From an uncultured Bacteroidota bacterium (GTDB lineage Bacteria; Bacteroidota; Bacteroidia; Chitinophagales; Chitinophagaceae): DNA of 40,438 bases. A model generated the notes under the pieces. It was not told the DNA's origin. It worked only from the letters and a program-made list of their open reading frames with translations, and searched no databases. Shown here piece by piece: positions 25,958 through 35,044 of the stretch. Location: positions 1 to 40,438 of the forward strand of contig CAIYTT010000180.1 of the NCBI GenBank assembly GCA_903929195.1, given 5' to 3'. Position numbers and translations under genes: made by a program. Within the stretch, counting starts at the first letter, position 1; each line of letters starts with the position of its first letter.

Positions 25958-28387
25958 ATGGCTAAAAGATTCTATTTACCTTTAGCAGCAATAGAAAGTG
26001 ATGCTAATATATTCCTTATAGAAAATACAATAAAAAATATAAAAGGTGTTGATTTTGTAAAATTAGAATATAATAATAAAAGAATTGCGTTAGAAACAAA
26101 TTCGCCCAACGAGATTATTCCCAAAGCATTAAATGCAATACACAAATTAGGTTATGAAATAAACAGAATAAAACAAAATTATCCTGTTACTGATTTAAGT
26201 TGTGCTTCTTGTGCTGTAAATATAGAGAATAAACTAAAGAATGAACCCGGCATACTGCATGTTGCAGTAAATTACGCCAATAATTCCGCTGCTATTGAGT
26301 ACATACCAGAAATAATTAATGGTGTGGAAATAAAAAATGCAGTACAAGCTATTGGTTATGATATTATTATAGATGAAAGTGATTCGCTACACGAAACTTT
26401 GGAAAAAGAACAGCTCTTACAAAAAAAGGAATTAAAAAACAAGAGCATTTATGCGATTTTATTTTCAATTCCTTTAGTTGTAATCGGAATGTTTTTTATG
26501 AATATGCCTTATGCAAATTACATTATGTGGCTATTGGCTAGCCCTGTATTATTTGTTCTCGGGAAGCAGTTTTTTATTAATGCATGGAAACAAGCAAAAC
26601 ACAAAACTGCCAATATGGATACTTTGGTTGCTGTAAGTACAAGTATTGCGTATGCCTATAGTATTTTTAATACCGTTTATCCTGAATATATGCACAGTAA
26701 AGGTTTACACCCTCATGTTTATTTTGAAGCTTCGGCAGTGGTTATTTCCTTTATTTTATTAGGCAGAATGCTTGAGGAGAATGCAAAAAGCAATACAGCT
26801 TCTGCAATAAAAAAACTGATAGGCTTGCAACCCAAAACAGTAACAATTATTCAAAAGGATGGTAATTCAATTGAAGTACCCATCTCATCTGTAAACATTG
26901 GTGATATTATTTTGGTAAAGCCGGGAGAAAAAATAGCAGTAGATGGTAAACTAATTGAAGGTAGCTCTTATGTAGATGAAAGTATGATAAACGGCGAACC
27001 AATTGCATCTTTAAAACAAGTGAATGATTTTGTATTTTCAGGCACACTAAATCAGAAAGGAAGTTTTAAATTTATTGCTGAAAAAGTAGGAAGCAGTACA
27101 CTATTATCTCAAATAATTGCAGCAGTAAAAGATGCACAAGGCAGTAAAGCCCCGGTACAAAAATTAGTAGATAAAATAGCATCTATCTTTGTGCCAATCG
27201 TTATAGGCATTGCAGTTATTAGTTTTTGTTTATGGCTGTTATTTGGTGGTGTAAATGGATTTTCGCATGGTTTATTGGCTATGGTTACCGTTTTAGTAAT
27301 TGCTTGCCCCTGTGCATTAGGTTTAGCAACACCTACTGCCATTATGGTAGGTATGGGAAAGGGTGCTGAAAATGGTATTTTAATAAAAGATGCTGAAAGT
27401 TTAGAGCTTGCGTATAAAACAGATTGCATAGTTTTAGATAAAACAGGAACAGTTACTGAAGGAAAACCGGAAGTATCCGGAATATTATTTACAACCGAGA
27501 CAGTTATTGACAGACAATTATTATTTTCCATCTTATATAGCCTTGAGTCCCTTTCTGAACACCCCTTAGCTAATGCTATATGCAATTTTTTAGCAATTAA
27601 TAATAGAGAGAAAATTCCTATTGAACTATTTAATAGCATAACCGGTGGTGGCGTAACTTGTAGGTATAACGGAATTGAATATTTTGCCGGAAGTTTAAAA
27701 TTTATAGAATCAAAAAACTGCAATATTTCAAACCAATTGACAGAACAAGCTGATAAATGGCTTAGCGAATCGAATACTGTTATTTGGTTTGCAGACGTCT
27801 TAAATGCATTGTGTGTTTTGGCAATTTCGGATAAGATAAAAGCTAATTCTACTATTGCTATTAAGCAACTGCTCTCTTTAGGTATTAAACCCTATATGCT
27901 TACAGGAGACAATTTACAAACTGCTAAAAATATTGCAGGTAAAGTTGGAATAAAGGATTTTAAAGCAGAATGTACACCCACAGAAAAAGCAGCATTTATA
28001 AAAAATTTGCAAGAAAAAGGACATATTGTAGCAATGGCAGGCGATGGTATTAATGATAGTATGGCACTTGCACAAGCAGATATAAGTATAGCAATGAGTA
28101 GAGGTAGTGATATTGCTATGGATGTAGCAAAAATTACACTGATTTCTTCCGATTTACTAAAAATAACAGAAGCAATACAATTATCTCGTAATACGGTTAA
28201 AATAATAAGACAAAATCTATTTTGGGCATTCATATATAATCTAATTGGCATTCCTATTGCAGCCGGTTTACTCTACCCTATTAATGGCTTTTTATTAAAC
28301 CCTATGTTTGCTGGTGCGGCAATGGCATTAAGTTCGGTATCAGTAGTTAGTAATAGCCTTCGGTTAAAATATATGAAATTACATTAA
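25958..28387 (+). CDS. copA: copper-translocating P1B-type ATPase
   Basis: The 809-residue enzyme exports Cu(I) from the cytoplasm. A first ferredoxin-like fold (about residues 4-70) lacks the metal-binding CxxC. The second HMA domain has it at C82-A-S-C85. Membrane helices carry the P1B-1 signature: CPC at 450-452, YN in FWAFIYNLIGIPIAAG, and MxxSS in GAAMALSSVSVVSNSLRL. The phosphorylated Asp is D494 in DKTGT. The actuator motif is unusual: NGEP where TGEP is normal (ESMINGEPIAS). The nucleotide domain (SEHPLANAI, the HP motif) and the hinge (AMAGDGINDS) are intact. No CopZ chaperone or CueR/CsoR regulator lies nearby. A related P1B heavy-metal substrate is less likely given the CPC/YN/SS set. 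Confidence 0.95.
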   Translation: MAKRFYLPLAAIESDANIFLIENTIKNIKGVDFVKLEYNNKRIALETNSPNEIIPKALNAIHKLGYEINRIKQNYPVTDLSCASCAVNIENKLKNEPGILHVAVNYANNSAAIEYIPEIINGVEIKNAVQAIGYDIIIDESDSLHETLEKEQLLQKKELKNKSIYAILFSIPLVVIGMFFMNMPYANYIMWLLASPVLFVLGKQFFINAWKQAKHKTANMDTLVAVSTSIAYAYSIFNTVYPEYMHSKGLHPHVYFEASAVVISFILLGRMLEENAKSNTASAIKKLIGLQPKTVTIIQKDGNSIEVPISSVNIGDIILVKPGEKIAVDGKLIEGSSYVDESMINGEPIASLKQVNDFVFSGTLNQKGSFKFIAEKVGSSTLLSQIIAAVKDAQGSKAPVQKLVDKIASIFVPIVIGIAVISFCLWLLFGGVNGFSHGLLAMVTVLVIACPCALGLATPTAIMVGMGKGAENGILIKDAESLELAYKTDCIVLDKTGTVTEGKPEVSGILFTTETVIDRQLLFSILYSLESLSEHPLANAICNFLAINNREKIPIELFNSITGGGVTCRYNGIEYFAGSLKFIESKNCNISNQLTEQADKWLSESNTVIWFADVLNALCVLAISDKIKANSTIAIKQLLSLGIKPYMLTGDNLQTAKNIAGKVGIKDFKAECTPTEKAAFIKNLQEKGHIVAMAGDGINDSMALAQADISIAMSRGSDIAMDVAKITLISSDLLKITEAIQLSRNTVKIIRQNLFWAFIYNLIGIPIAAGLLYPINGFLLNPMFAGAAMALSSVSVVSNSLRLKYMKLH

Positions 28388-28400
28388 CAGAAATAAATTG

Positions 28401-28419
28401 TATTATTTGAAAAATAATA
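28401..28419 (+). terminator. weak all-AT hairpin after copA
   Basis: TATTATTT (28401-28408) pairs with AAATAATA (28412-28419) around GAA, shortly after the copA stop, followed by TTCTTTATA. An all-AT stem is a weak terminator, and such stems arise by chance in this DNA. Confidence 0.25.
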
Positions 28420-28519
28420 TTCTTTATAAATAGTTTAAAAGCAAAATATGGTTCTATTTTTACGGTTAATTGTTGATAAGCAATACACACATAACTATTA
28501 AATATAAATTCATAAAAAT

Positions 28520-30421
28520 ATGCCAAATAAAATTACAGATAAAATTTTAGCTTTTTACCTAACCTATAAAGCTCAAATTTTATCAGCAATCGTTGCAATT
28601 TATATTGCACCACCGGCACTTTTTTATTCTCATAATTATGGTATTGAAGGTTCTTGGAAAAGAGCTATAAATATGGCAATAAAAAACGGCACTGTATTTG
28701 GAGCTGATTTCATTTATACTTTTGGTCCGTTAGGTTTTTTAAGTACCCGAAACAATGAATATGTAGGTAATTGGTTATTAATAATATCTGATATTTTTCT
28801 TGCATTTTCATGCTATTATTTTTTGCTTACCTATTTCAAAAAAAATAAAGGATGGTTTATATTGGTTTTAATGAGTATGTTTTTGGTGCGAAGTGCCGAA
28901 TATACTCAAATCATGTTCCTTATGTTTATTATATATACAATACAAATAATACAAAATAAATTTAAAAACAGATTACAGCTACTAATTACAGCACTACTTG
29001 GCACTCTGCTATTTTTTATTAAAGTAAATTATGGCATTATTGCGCTTCTAATATTAAGCATTATCATTATTTATTTAGTTTTTAATAATTTCAAATCGTC
29101 TCTCTATATTTTAGTCATTTTTTTAGGTGCTTTTTTTATTATAATCCATTATTGCCATATAAATATTATAGGGTATATTTTATATAGCTTCGAATTAATT
29201 AAATATTACAATGAATCTATGTATTTACCAATAAAGTTATACGACCCAGTATTAATTTTAGCTATCATTCAAATTTTAATTGTATGCATATTGTCCTATT
29301 TAGTTATAAAAAAACATATAATTGAAAAAAATTTAAATTGGGTTTTTATTATTACCTTCATCTTATTCGCACTTACATTTTACCTTTTTTATAAAAATGG
29401 ATTTACACGTGCTGATATTATTCATTATGGAGCTTTTTTTTCTATATTGCCATTTTCTATTATTTCAGTAATCTTCTTGTTTAATATAGATAAAAGTAAA
29501 TGTATTACAATAAGTTCATTAATAATATCCCTTAGTTGCTCTGTTTACGTACAAATAAAATACAATATATTTAATATAAAACACGACCTTACTTTTGCAA
29601 TCCCAGGCTATTCGTCTCAATATTTCAAAAAAGAAACTATGAAACAAGCAGATATTCTGCTACCCAAAGAAGAATTAGCATTAATAGGCAATGAAACAAT
29701 TGATATATTCCCTTACCAAATAGCGTTAATACAGTTGAATGGCTTAAACTATTGCCCTAGACCATTACCTCAATCTTATTCTTTTTCAAGTACTATAATA
29801 GATTCCTTAAATGCAGACCATTTTTACAAAACCAGCAAGCCGGCAAACATTTTAATCCGTAACGAAGGCATAGATAAAAATTACAATTTCTGGAATGAAT
29901 CTTACACAAAAGCGACCATTTCTTTAAATTACACCTATTGCAATACTATTTCCTTAAAAAAAGACACATTGGAAACCGATATTTTTAACGAAAATTATTT
30001 ATTACTTAAAGCAAATCATCAATCGCCACATTATCCTCTTTTTACAAAAATAGATGAACGTAAAATTATTCTTGGCGAACGAATCAATTTTAGCTTCCCT
30101 GATACTGAACTTGTTTATTTTACTGCGGAAATAAATTATAATTTAATAGGTAAAATACGCAAAATTATATTCCAAGTGCCGGTAACATATATAAAATTAT
30201 ATTTTAGCGACTCTACATCACAAATATATCCTGCATTTCGCCCTGAAATATGCCGACCTGTATTAATTAATAAAGCTATTTTAAATAATATAGATTTGAA
30301 AAACTTTTTTTCTAAAAACCTAAAAGCTATAAAAAACATAGTTGGGCTCGAAATTTTTTCAAAAGACATTGGCTGCCAACCTGAAATTCCTATAACATTT
30401 CAAAAATTTAAAAATTATTAG
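28520..30421 (+). CDS. polytopic membrane protein with C-terminal extracytoplasmic domain, GT-C-like
   Basis: The 633-residue protein has about ten or more hydrophobic helices in residues 15-345 and a soluble region of about 280 residues after them. The first large loop carries GIEGSWKRAINMAIKNGTVFGADFIYTFGPLGFL, a conserved-looking block where GT-C glycosyltransferases have their active-site loop. It is not one of the well-known families, and the assignment rests on topology. The C-terminal part is beta-like (YFTAEINYNLIGKIRKI, VTYIKLYFSDSTSQIYP), possibly a glycan-binding or acceptor domain. It stands alone between copA and the convergent ogt gene. A role in surface glycan assembly is inference; transporter or polymerase functions are also possible. 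Confidence 0.55.
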   Translation: MPNKITDKILAFYLTYKAQILSAIVAIYIAPPALFYSHNYGIEGSWKRAINMAIKNGTVFGADFIYTFGPLGFLSTRNNEYVGNWLLIISDIFLAFSCYYFLLTYFKKNKGWFILVLMSMFLVRSAEYTQIMFLMFIIYTIQIIQNKFKNRLQLLITALLGTLLFFIKVNYGIIALLILSIIIIYLVFNNFKSSLYILVIFLGAFFIIIHYCHINIIGYILYSFELIKYYNESMYLPIKLYDPVLILAIIQILIVCILSYLVIKKHIIEKNLNWVFIITFILFALTFYLFYKNGFTRADIIHYGAFFSILPFSIISVIFLFNIDKSKCITISSLIISLSCSVYVQIKYNIFNIKHDLTFAIPGYSSQYFKKETMKQADILLPKEELALIGNETIDIFPYQIALIQLNGLNYCPRPLPQSYSFSSTIIDSLNADHFYKTSKPANILIRNEGIDKNYNFWNESYTKATISLNYTYCNTISLKKDTLETDIFNENYLLLKANHQSPHYPLFTKIDERKIILGERINFSFPDTELVYFTAEINYNLIGKIRKIIFQVPVTYIKLYFSDSTSQIYPAFRPEICRPVLINKAILNNIDLKNFFSKNLKAIKNIVGLEIFSKDIGCQPEIPITFQKFKNY

Positions 30422-30438
30422 CTTTAGAGTATTTTCAA

Positions 30439-30969
30439 TTAAAATAATTCAGATTGACTTTTTATACCCGAATATTTTTTTTCTAAATCTAATAATCGCT
30501 TTTTTGTAGGTAGACCGCCTGCATATCCTGTTAAGTTTCCATCTTTGCCAATTACTCTGTGGCAAGGTACAATAATAGCAATACCATTTTGACCATTTGC
30601 AGTTGCTACTGCTCTTATGGCTTTTTCGTTTTTTAAATAGATAGATTGCTCTTCATAAGTTCTTGTTTGCCCATAAGGAATAGTAAGTAACGCATTCCAA
30701 ACAGTTTGTTGGAAACTTGAACCGGCAAAATGTAAAGGGAGACTGAATTCTTTTCTTTCACCTGTAAAATATTCATTTATTTGCAAAGATAAATCCCGGA
30801 ATAATGGATGGTCTTTTTCAATAAGTTTTTCACCCGTATTTGTTTCAATACGATTAACTATTTTATCAATATTTTTCCTGTATAAAAAGTCAAACAAACA
30901 AAGTCCATCGTTTGTTGCGGCAGCAATCATTTTACCAACGGGAATATCCAAATAAGTAAAACAAATCAT
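30439..30969 (-). CDS. ogt: methylated-DNA--protein-cysteine S-methyltransferase
   Basis: The 176-residue protein repairs O6-alkylguanine by moving the alkyl group to its own Cys. The acceptor motif is VPCHRVIG, followed by GYAGGLPTKKRLLDLE. The DNA-binding helix region is FQQTVWNALLTIPYGQTRTYEEQ, and the Asn hinge is in ATANGQNGIA. The N-terminal ribonuclease-like domain (FTYLDIPVGKMIAAATNDGLCLFDF) is of normal length, and there is no AdaA-type regulatory domain, so it is the stand-alone Ogt/MGMT type. It is convergent with the membrane-protein gene (17-nt gap). A strong inverted repeat separates it from plsX, so it is probably expressed on its own. Confidence 0.95.
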   Translation of the reverse strand: MICFTYLDIPVGKMIAAATNDGLCLFDFLYRKNIDKIVNRIETNTGEKLIEKDHPLFRDLSLQINEYFTGERKEFSLPLHFAGSSFQQTVWNALLTIPYGQTRTYEEQSIYLKNEKAIRAVATANGQNGIAIIVPCHRVIGKDGNLTGYAGGLPTKKRLLDLEKKYSGIKSQSELF

Positions 30970-30995
30970 AATCTTATTTTAGGCGATTATCAAAA

Positions 30996-31040
30996 TAGAA
31001 TAAGAACTACACCCAAATAATAGGCGAAGTTCTTATTCTA
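30996..31040 (-). terminator. 13-bp perfect inverted repeat after plsX
   Basis: TAGAATAAGAACT (30996-31008) and AGTTCTTATTCTA (31028-31040) are perfect complements with a 19-nt spacer. On the minus strand the hairpin lies 19 nt past the plsX stop and is followed by TTTTG. It probably terminates the queA-plsX operon, although the loop is large and an operator role for ogt is possible. Confidence 0.6.
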
Positions 31041-31059
31041 TAATTAAGATAAATATCAA

Positions 31060-32016
31060 TTATGCTTTAGTAGGCTTAAAATAGTCTCTAATAGCTTCGG
31101 TTAATTGAGAACTAATAAATTTTTCGGCTACACCAATAATATTTTTATAAGCATTAGCATGCGAAACACCGTGCATAATTACAACAGGCTTATTGATACC
31201 CAAAATTGGCAATCCTCCATAAACCTCGAAATTGAAATTATCTAAGAATGGGTCCATAATTTTCTTTTGAATTCTAAGAATATCATACACGGATTCAGCC
31301 ATTTTCAAGGCTACATTACCAACAAAGCCTTCGCAAACAATAACCTCGGCTTTATCTAAAAATATATCTCTACCCTCTACATTGCCAATAAAGTTAATGT
31401 CTGGCATTGCTTTAAGTAAAGGATACGTTTCTAAAGACAGTAAATTACCTTTACCCTCTTCTTCGCCAATATTCATTAAACCTACACGCGGGTTATCAAT
31501 ACCTAAAACTAATTTTGCGTATAGTTTACCCATTTGCGCAAATTGCACCATATATTCCGGTTTACAATCAGCATTTAGACCTACATCCAGCATGAAATTA
31601 AACTTACCATCTACACGAGGTACCGGTGATGCAATACAAGGGCGTATAACACCATCTATCCCTTTTACTGTAAACATGGCACCAACGAGCATTGCACCTG
31701 TATTTCCGGCACTAATAAAAGCATCTGCTTCGCCCTTAGCCAACATCATTAAACCTTTAACGATACTGGAATTAGGTTTTGATTTAAATGCCTTTGTAGG
31801 ATGTTCATCCATAGCTATCTGCTCACCGGTTTCTATTAAAGTAAACCGATGTTTATATGGCTCAATCATGTTATAATACGGAGCTATTGCGTCCGAGTTA
31901 ACGAACAACAATAGATGTACTGTAGAGTCAGGCAATTCTTCAAAGAAGAGTTTTACTCCTTTCATGCCTTCTTCAGGGGCAAAATCGCCACCCATAATAT
32001 CAAGCCCTATCTTCAT
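31060..32016 (-). CDS. plsX: phosphate acyltransferase PlsX
   Basis: The 318-residue enzyme makes acyl-phosphate from acyl-ACP for phosphatidic acid synthesis. The family opening GLDIMGGDFAPEEGMKGV is present. Further blocks are FSAGNTGAMLVGA-like (AFISAGNTGAMLVGAMFTV), LDVGLNADCKPE, GLMNIGEEEGKGN, NFIGNVEGRDIF, VCEGFVGNVALKMAES, and near the end YGGLPILGINKPVVIMHG. It is peripheral to the membrane. It lies 15 nt after rpmF and continues the DUF177-rpmF-plsX order common in bacteria. fabH, which often follows plsX, is absent here. Confidence 0.97.
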   Translation of the reverse strand: MKIGLDIMGGDFAPEEGMKGVKLFFEELPDSTVHLLLFVNSDAIAPYYNMIEPYKHRFTLIETGEQIAMDEHPTKAFKSKPNSSIVKGLMMLAKGEADAFISAGNTGAMLVGAMFTVKGIDGVIRPCIASPVPRVDGKFNFMLDVGLNADCKPEYMVQFAQMGKLYAKLVLGIDNPRVGLMNIGEEEGKGNLLSLETYPLLKAMPDINFIGNVEGRDIFLDKAEVIVCEGFVGNVALKMAESVYDILRIQKKIMDPFLDNFNFEVYGGLPILGINKPVVIMHGVSHANAYKNIIGVAEKFISSQLTEAIRDYFKPTKA

Positions 32017-32031
32017 TAGATGAAAATATTT

Positions 32032-32241
32032 TTATAGATTTGTTTCGCCCTCAATTACAGGGGTTTTGTCAATGACTACTTTTCCACGATAGTAAAGTTT
32101 TCCTTCTACCCAATGTGCGCGATGACGCAAATGGCTTTCTCCTGTTGTGGCATCTATTGTCCACGTCTCAGCTTCAGCTTTGTAATGCGTGCGTCTTTTG
32201 GCACCTCTTTGCTGTGAATGTCGTCTTTTTGGATTCGGCAT
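32032..32241 (-). CDS. rpmF: 50S ribosomal protein L32
   Basis: The 69-residue protein starts [20 protein letters not shown], the L32 signature, and ends with the Bacteroidota-style [19 protein letters not shown]. The zinc Cys residues found in some L32 proteins are absent, which is normal for this C-minus form. It lies 41 nt after the DUF177 gene and 15 nt before plsX, so it belongs to the same operon. It sits on the large subunit near the peptidyl-transferase region. Confidence 0.97.
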   Translation of the reverse strand: MPNPKRRHSQQRGAKRRTHYKAEAETWTIDATTGESHLRHRAHWVEGKLYYRGKVVIDKTPVIEGETNL

Positions 32242-32282
32242 TTTACTTTGTTTAAATTATTGTTTTACTAAAAAAATACTTA

Positions 32283-32840
32283 TTAATTCAATTTACTTTT
32301 TTTATTATCAGATTTAAAATTCTCTAAATCTTTCCATAATGGATTTGTTTTAGGTTCTTCAGTTTCTGATAATTTACTTAGCAAAAGTAATGCATCTGCA
32401 TTACATCCTAAGCTTCCGTCTGCATTATCCGGATGAATACGTTGTAATGGAATACTTAACATTAAAAATTCGTAAAGCCAATTACTAATATCTATCACTG
32501 TTTCACTTCTTGCTATAAAAATCACATCGTCTTCGTCTTGAATTTCATCTGTTTCTTCACCGGTTAGTTTAATTATCAAGTTAAACTCATCCCATAATTT
32601 CAAAACAAAATCATCTCCACATCTATCACATGGCACTGTTACCTGCCCATCAACATCAAAATGCAACATAAAAAAACTTTCATGCTTATCAAACTCAAGT
32701 TTGATTTTAGCACTCCAATTACTAAAACTTTCATCTACTTCTCTTTCGCACATGAAATCATTATCAATTTCATATACATAAGTGTGTACACCGGGCTTCA
32801 GTCCTTGCCAAGCTATTTCAAATTGTCGGGTGTTCTTCAT
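32283..32840 (-). CDS. DUF177 (YceD family) protein, probably 23S rRNA accumulation
   Basis: The 185-residue acidic protein has the DUF177 core: VTVPCDRCGDDFVLKLWDEF (a Cys pair motif) followed by the acidic stretch EETDEIQDEDDVIFI and ISNWLYEFLMLSIPLQRIHPDN. YceD homologues are linked to 23S rRNA maturation, and the gene precedes rpmF in most bacteria, as here. The C-terminal LWKDLENFK block is also family-typical. It starts 92 nt after the DUF58 gene. Function is by family and position only. Confidence 0.9.
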   Translation of the reverse strand: MKNTRQFEIAWQGLKPGVHTYVYEIDNDFMCEREVDESFSNWSAKIKLEFDKHESFFMLHFDVDGQVTVPCDRCGDDFVLKLWDEFNLIIKLTGEETDEIQDEDDVIFIARSETVIDISNWLYEFLMLSIPLQRIHPDNADGSLGCNADALLLLSKLSETEEPKTNPLWKDLENFKSDNKKSKLN

Positions 32841-32932
32841 CCCTTACCCATTTCGGTTTTTATTTCAAAACACTATCCTTCTACAGACAGGTCGTTCCAA
32901 ATGGGATGCAAATTTAGAAAAAAAAATTAAGA

Positions 32933-33835
32933 TTACATCAATTTATTTCGTTTAATTAAAAATGTATGCAAAACTTCCTCTACAGGGCTTTTAAGGTCAA
33001 CATTAATAGTGTCAATTTGATATTGATGACATTTATTCTTTACTAATTCTCTAAACGCTTCAATACCCTTTATATATTGTTCTTTTACTTGCTGTGGTTG
33101 TAATTTAATCCGCTCTCCACTTTCCATATCCACAAATTCATAAGGTCTATTTTCAAATTCAAATTGCAATTCCATTGCACCATCTACTACATGAAATAAA
33201 ATTACTTCTTGTTTATTATAACGCAAGTGTTGCAATGCAGAAAATAAATCATCTATATGTTCCGTATCATCCATCATATCACTAAAAACAATTACTAACG
33301 AACGTTTGTGCATTTTCTCTGCAATAAGGTGTAAAGCACCGGCTGCATTTGTAGATACATTCTGTGTCGAAATATTAATAGTACTTGCCAGTTCATTGGT
33401 AAGCATTCTATAATGGCTGTGTGCCGACCTACAGTCAGAGAAATAATTAATATCTTTATCAAACAATGCTAATGAAGATGCATCTAATTGTCTTTTTAAC
33501 AATTGTAACAATGCTGCTGCTGCAACACAAGAAAACTGTAACTTACTTATTTTAGTATTATCTTGCGGATACTGCATTGAAGACGAAGTATCTATTGCGA
33601 TACAACATCTAAGATTTGTTTCTTCTTCAAATCGTTTTATAAATAATTTATCTGTGCGTCCGAATACCCGCCAGTCAATATGCCTTAACGGGTCGCCTTG
33701 ATTATAGAGCCTATGTTCTGCAAATTCAACCGAAAAACCGTGAAAAGGACTCTTATGTAAACCGATAATGAACCCTTCAACCACTTGCCTGGCAAGTAAT
33801 TCCAGATTGTCGGACAGTGGTTGTTGCAGTATCAT
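32933..33835 (-). CDS. DUF58 family protein with vWA-like fold
   Basis: The 300-residue protein has the DUF58 signature HIDWRVFGRTDKLFIKRFEEETN. A von Willebrand A-type MIDAS motif follows (AIDTSSSM, DxSxS) at about residues 80-87, with the later Asp in VIVFSDMMDD. DUF58 proteins usually pair with MoxR ATPases and vWA/TPR membrane proteins (the BatA-E/aerotolerance set). None is adjacent, and the neighbours are queA and DUF177, so the MoxR partner must be elsewhere. There is no membrane helix, so it is cytoplasmic or peripheral. It lies 25 nt after queA. Molecular role is not established for the family. Confidence 0.92.
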   Translation of the reverse strand: MILQQPLSDNLELLARQVVEGFIIGLHKSPFHGFSVEFAEHRLYNQGDPLRHIDWRVFGRTDKLFIKRFEEETNLRCCIAIDTSSSMQYPQDNTKISKLQFSCVAAAALLQLLKRQLDASSLALFDKDINYFSDCRSAHSHYRMLTNELASTINISTQNVSTNAAGALHLIAEKMHKRSLVIVFSDMMDDTEHIDDLFSALQHLRYNKQEVILFHVVDGAMELQFEFENRPYEFVDMESGERIKLQPQQVKEQYIKGIEAFRELVKNKCHQYQIDTINVDLKSPVEEVLHTFLIKRNKLM

Positions 33836-33860
33836 AAAAAATTACATTAATTAATACTAT

Positions 33861-34910
33861 TTAGATAATCAGCATTGCATCACCATAACTAAAGAAACGA
33901 TATTTTTCTTTTATTGCTGTTTCATAGGCTTTTATCATCAAGTCGAAACCGGAAAAAGCACAAGCCATAATCATTAGGCTTGTTTTAGGCAAATGAAAAT
34001 TAGTAATTAAAGAATCTGCTATTGAAAATTGATGCGGGGGATGAATAAATAAATTGGTCCATCCTTCTTCCGGCTTCAACATACCTTGTGCGGTAACTGA
34101 ACTTTCTAAAGCACGTAATGTTGTTGTACCTATAGAACAAATATGACGCTTTTCTGTTTTTGCTTTATTTACAAGATTCGCTGCATATTCATCTACTTTA
34201 AAATACTCGGCATCCATTTTGTGTTTAGAAAGGTCTTCAACTTCTATGGGTCTAAAAGTGCCTAACCCTGTATGTAAGGTAACCTCTGCAAATTTTACAC
34301 CTATTATTTCTAATCTTTTTATCAGTTCTTTACTAAAGTGCATTCCGGCTGTAGGAGCTGCTACAGCACCTTCATATTTTGCATATACTGTTTGATATCG
34401 TTCTTTATCTTCCTCTTCAGGCTTGCGTTTTATGTATTTTGGCAAGGGTGTTTCACCTAATACATCAAGCATTTTTCTAAATTCTGCTTCACCACCATCA
34501 AAAAGAAACCGAATGGTTCTGCCACGCGATGTAGTATTATCAATTACTTCTGCTACTAATTCATCATTATCTCCAAAATATAATTTATTTCCAACTCTTA
34601 TTTTTCTTGCAGGGTCAACAATAACGTCCCACAAATGATTTGGTTTATTTAATTCGCGTAGTAAGAAAACCTCTATTTTTGCACCGGTTTTTTCCTTTCT
34701 ACCATATAAGCGGGCTGGAAATACCTTTGTATTATTGACAATCATAACGTCTTTATCATTAAAAAAGCCAAGTATGTCTTTAAATACTTTATGTTCTATT
34801 AAACCGGTATCACGATGTATAACCATTAAACGGCTCTCTTCACGTTTTTTTGTTGGGTGTTGTGCTATTAAATTGAGAGGTAAGTCGAACTTGAATTGAG
34901 ACAACTTCAT
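33861..34910 (-). CDS. queA: S-adenosylmethionine:tRNA ribosyltransferase-isomerase
   Basis: The 349-residue enzyme transfers the ribosyl part of AdoMet to preQ1-tRNA, making epoxyqueuosine. It matches QueA along its length: [103 protein letters not shown], and [21 protein letters not shown]. It heads a minus-strand operon (queA, DUF58, DUF177, rpmF, plsX) and has a TACCTTCG promoter-like element 30 nt upstream. Confidence 0.97.
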   Translation of the reverse strand: MKLSQFKFDLPLNLIAQHPTKKREESRLMVIHRDTGLIEHKVFKDILGFFNDKDVMIVNNTKVFPARLYGRKEKTGAKIEVFLLRELNKPNHLWDVIVDPARKIRVGNKLYFGDNDELVAEVIDNTTSRGRTIRFLFDGGEAEFRKMLDVLGETPLPKYIKRKPEEEDKERYQTVYAKYEGAVAAPTAGMHFSKELIKRLEIIGVKFAEVTLHTGLGTFRPIEVEDLSKHKMDAEYFKVDEYAANLVNKAKTEKRHICSIGTTTLRALESSVTAQGMLKPEEGWTNLFIHPPHQFSIADSLITNFHLPKTSLMIMACAFSGFDLMIKAYETAIKEKYRFFSYGDAMLII

Positions 34911-34939
34911 ATTTGGAAGAAATGTTTATTAAAAGTGTG

Positions 34940-34947
34940 CGAAGGTA
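34940..34947 (-). promoter_or_regulatory. candidate -7 element TACCTTCG for queA
   Basis: On the minus strand this reads TACCTTCGCAC, one base from TAnnTTTG, ending 30 nt before the ATG. It shares TTCGCAC with the porT element. Confidence 0.4.
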
Positions 34948-35044
34948 CGATAAATATTGTATTAAGAAATGGATATTTTTAATTTAAGGAAATTTTAGTA
35001 CCTATAAAATATATGCAATACACAAAGAATGAAATAAATTACAC

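Noticed and set aside
27109-27723. 204-codon minus-strand open frame
   Set aside because: It lies wholly opposite copA, whose conserved motifs fix the true strand.
31382-31876. 164-codon plus-strand open frame
   Set aside because: It is antisense to plsX, which is intact.
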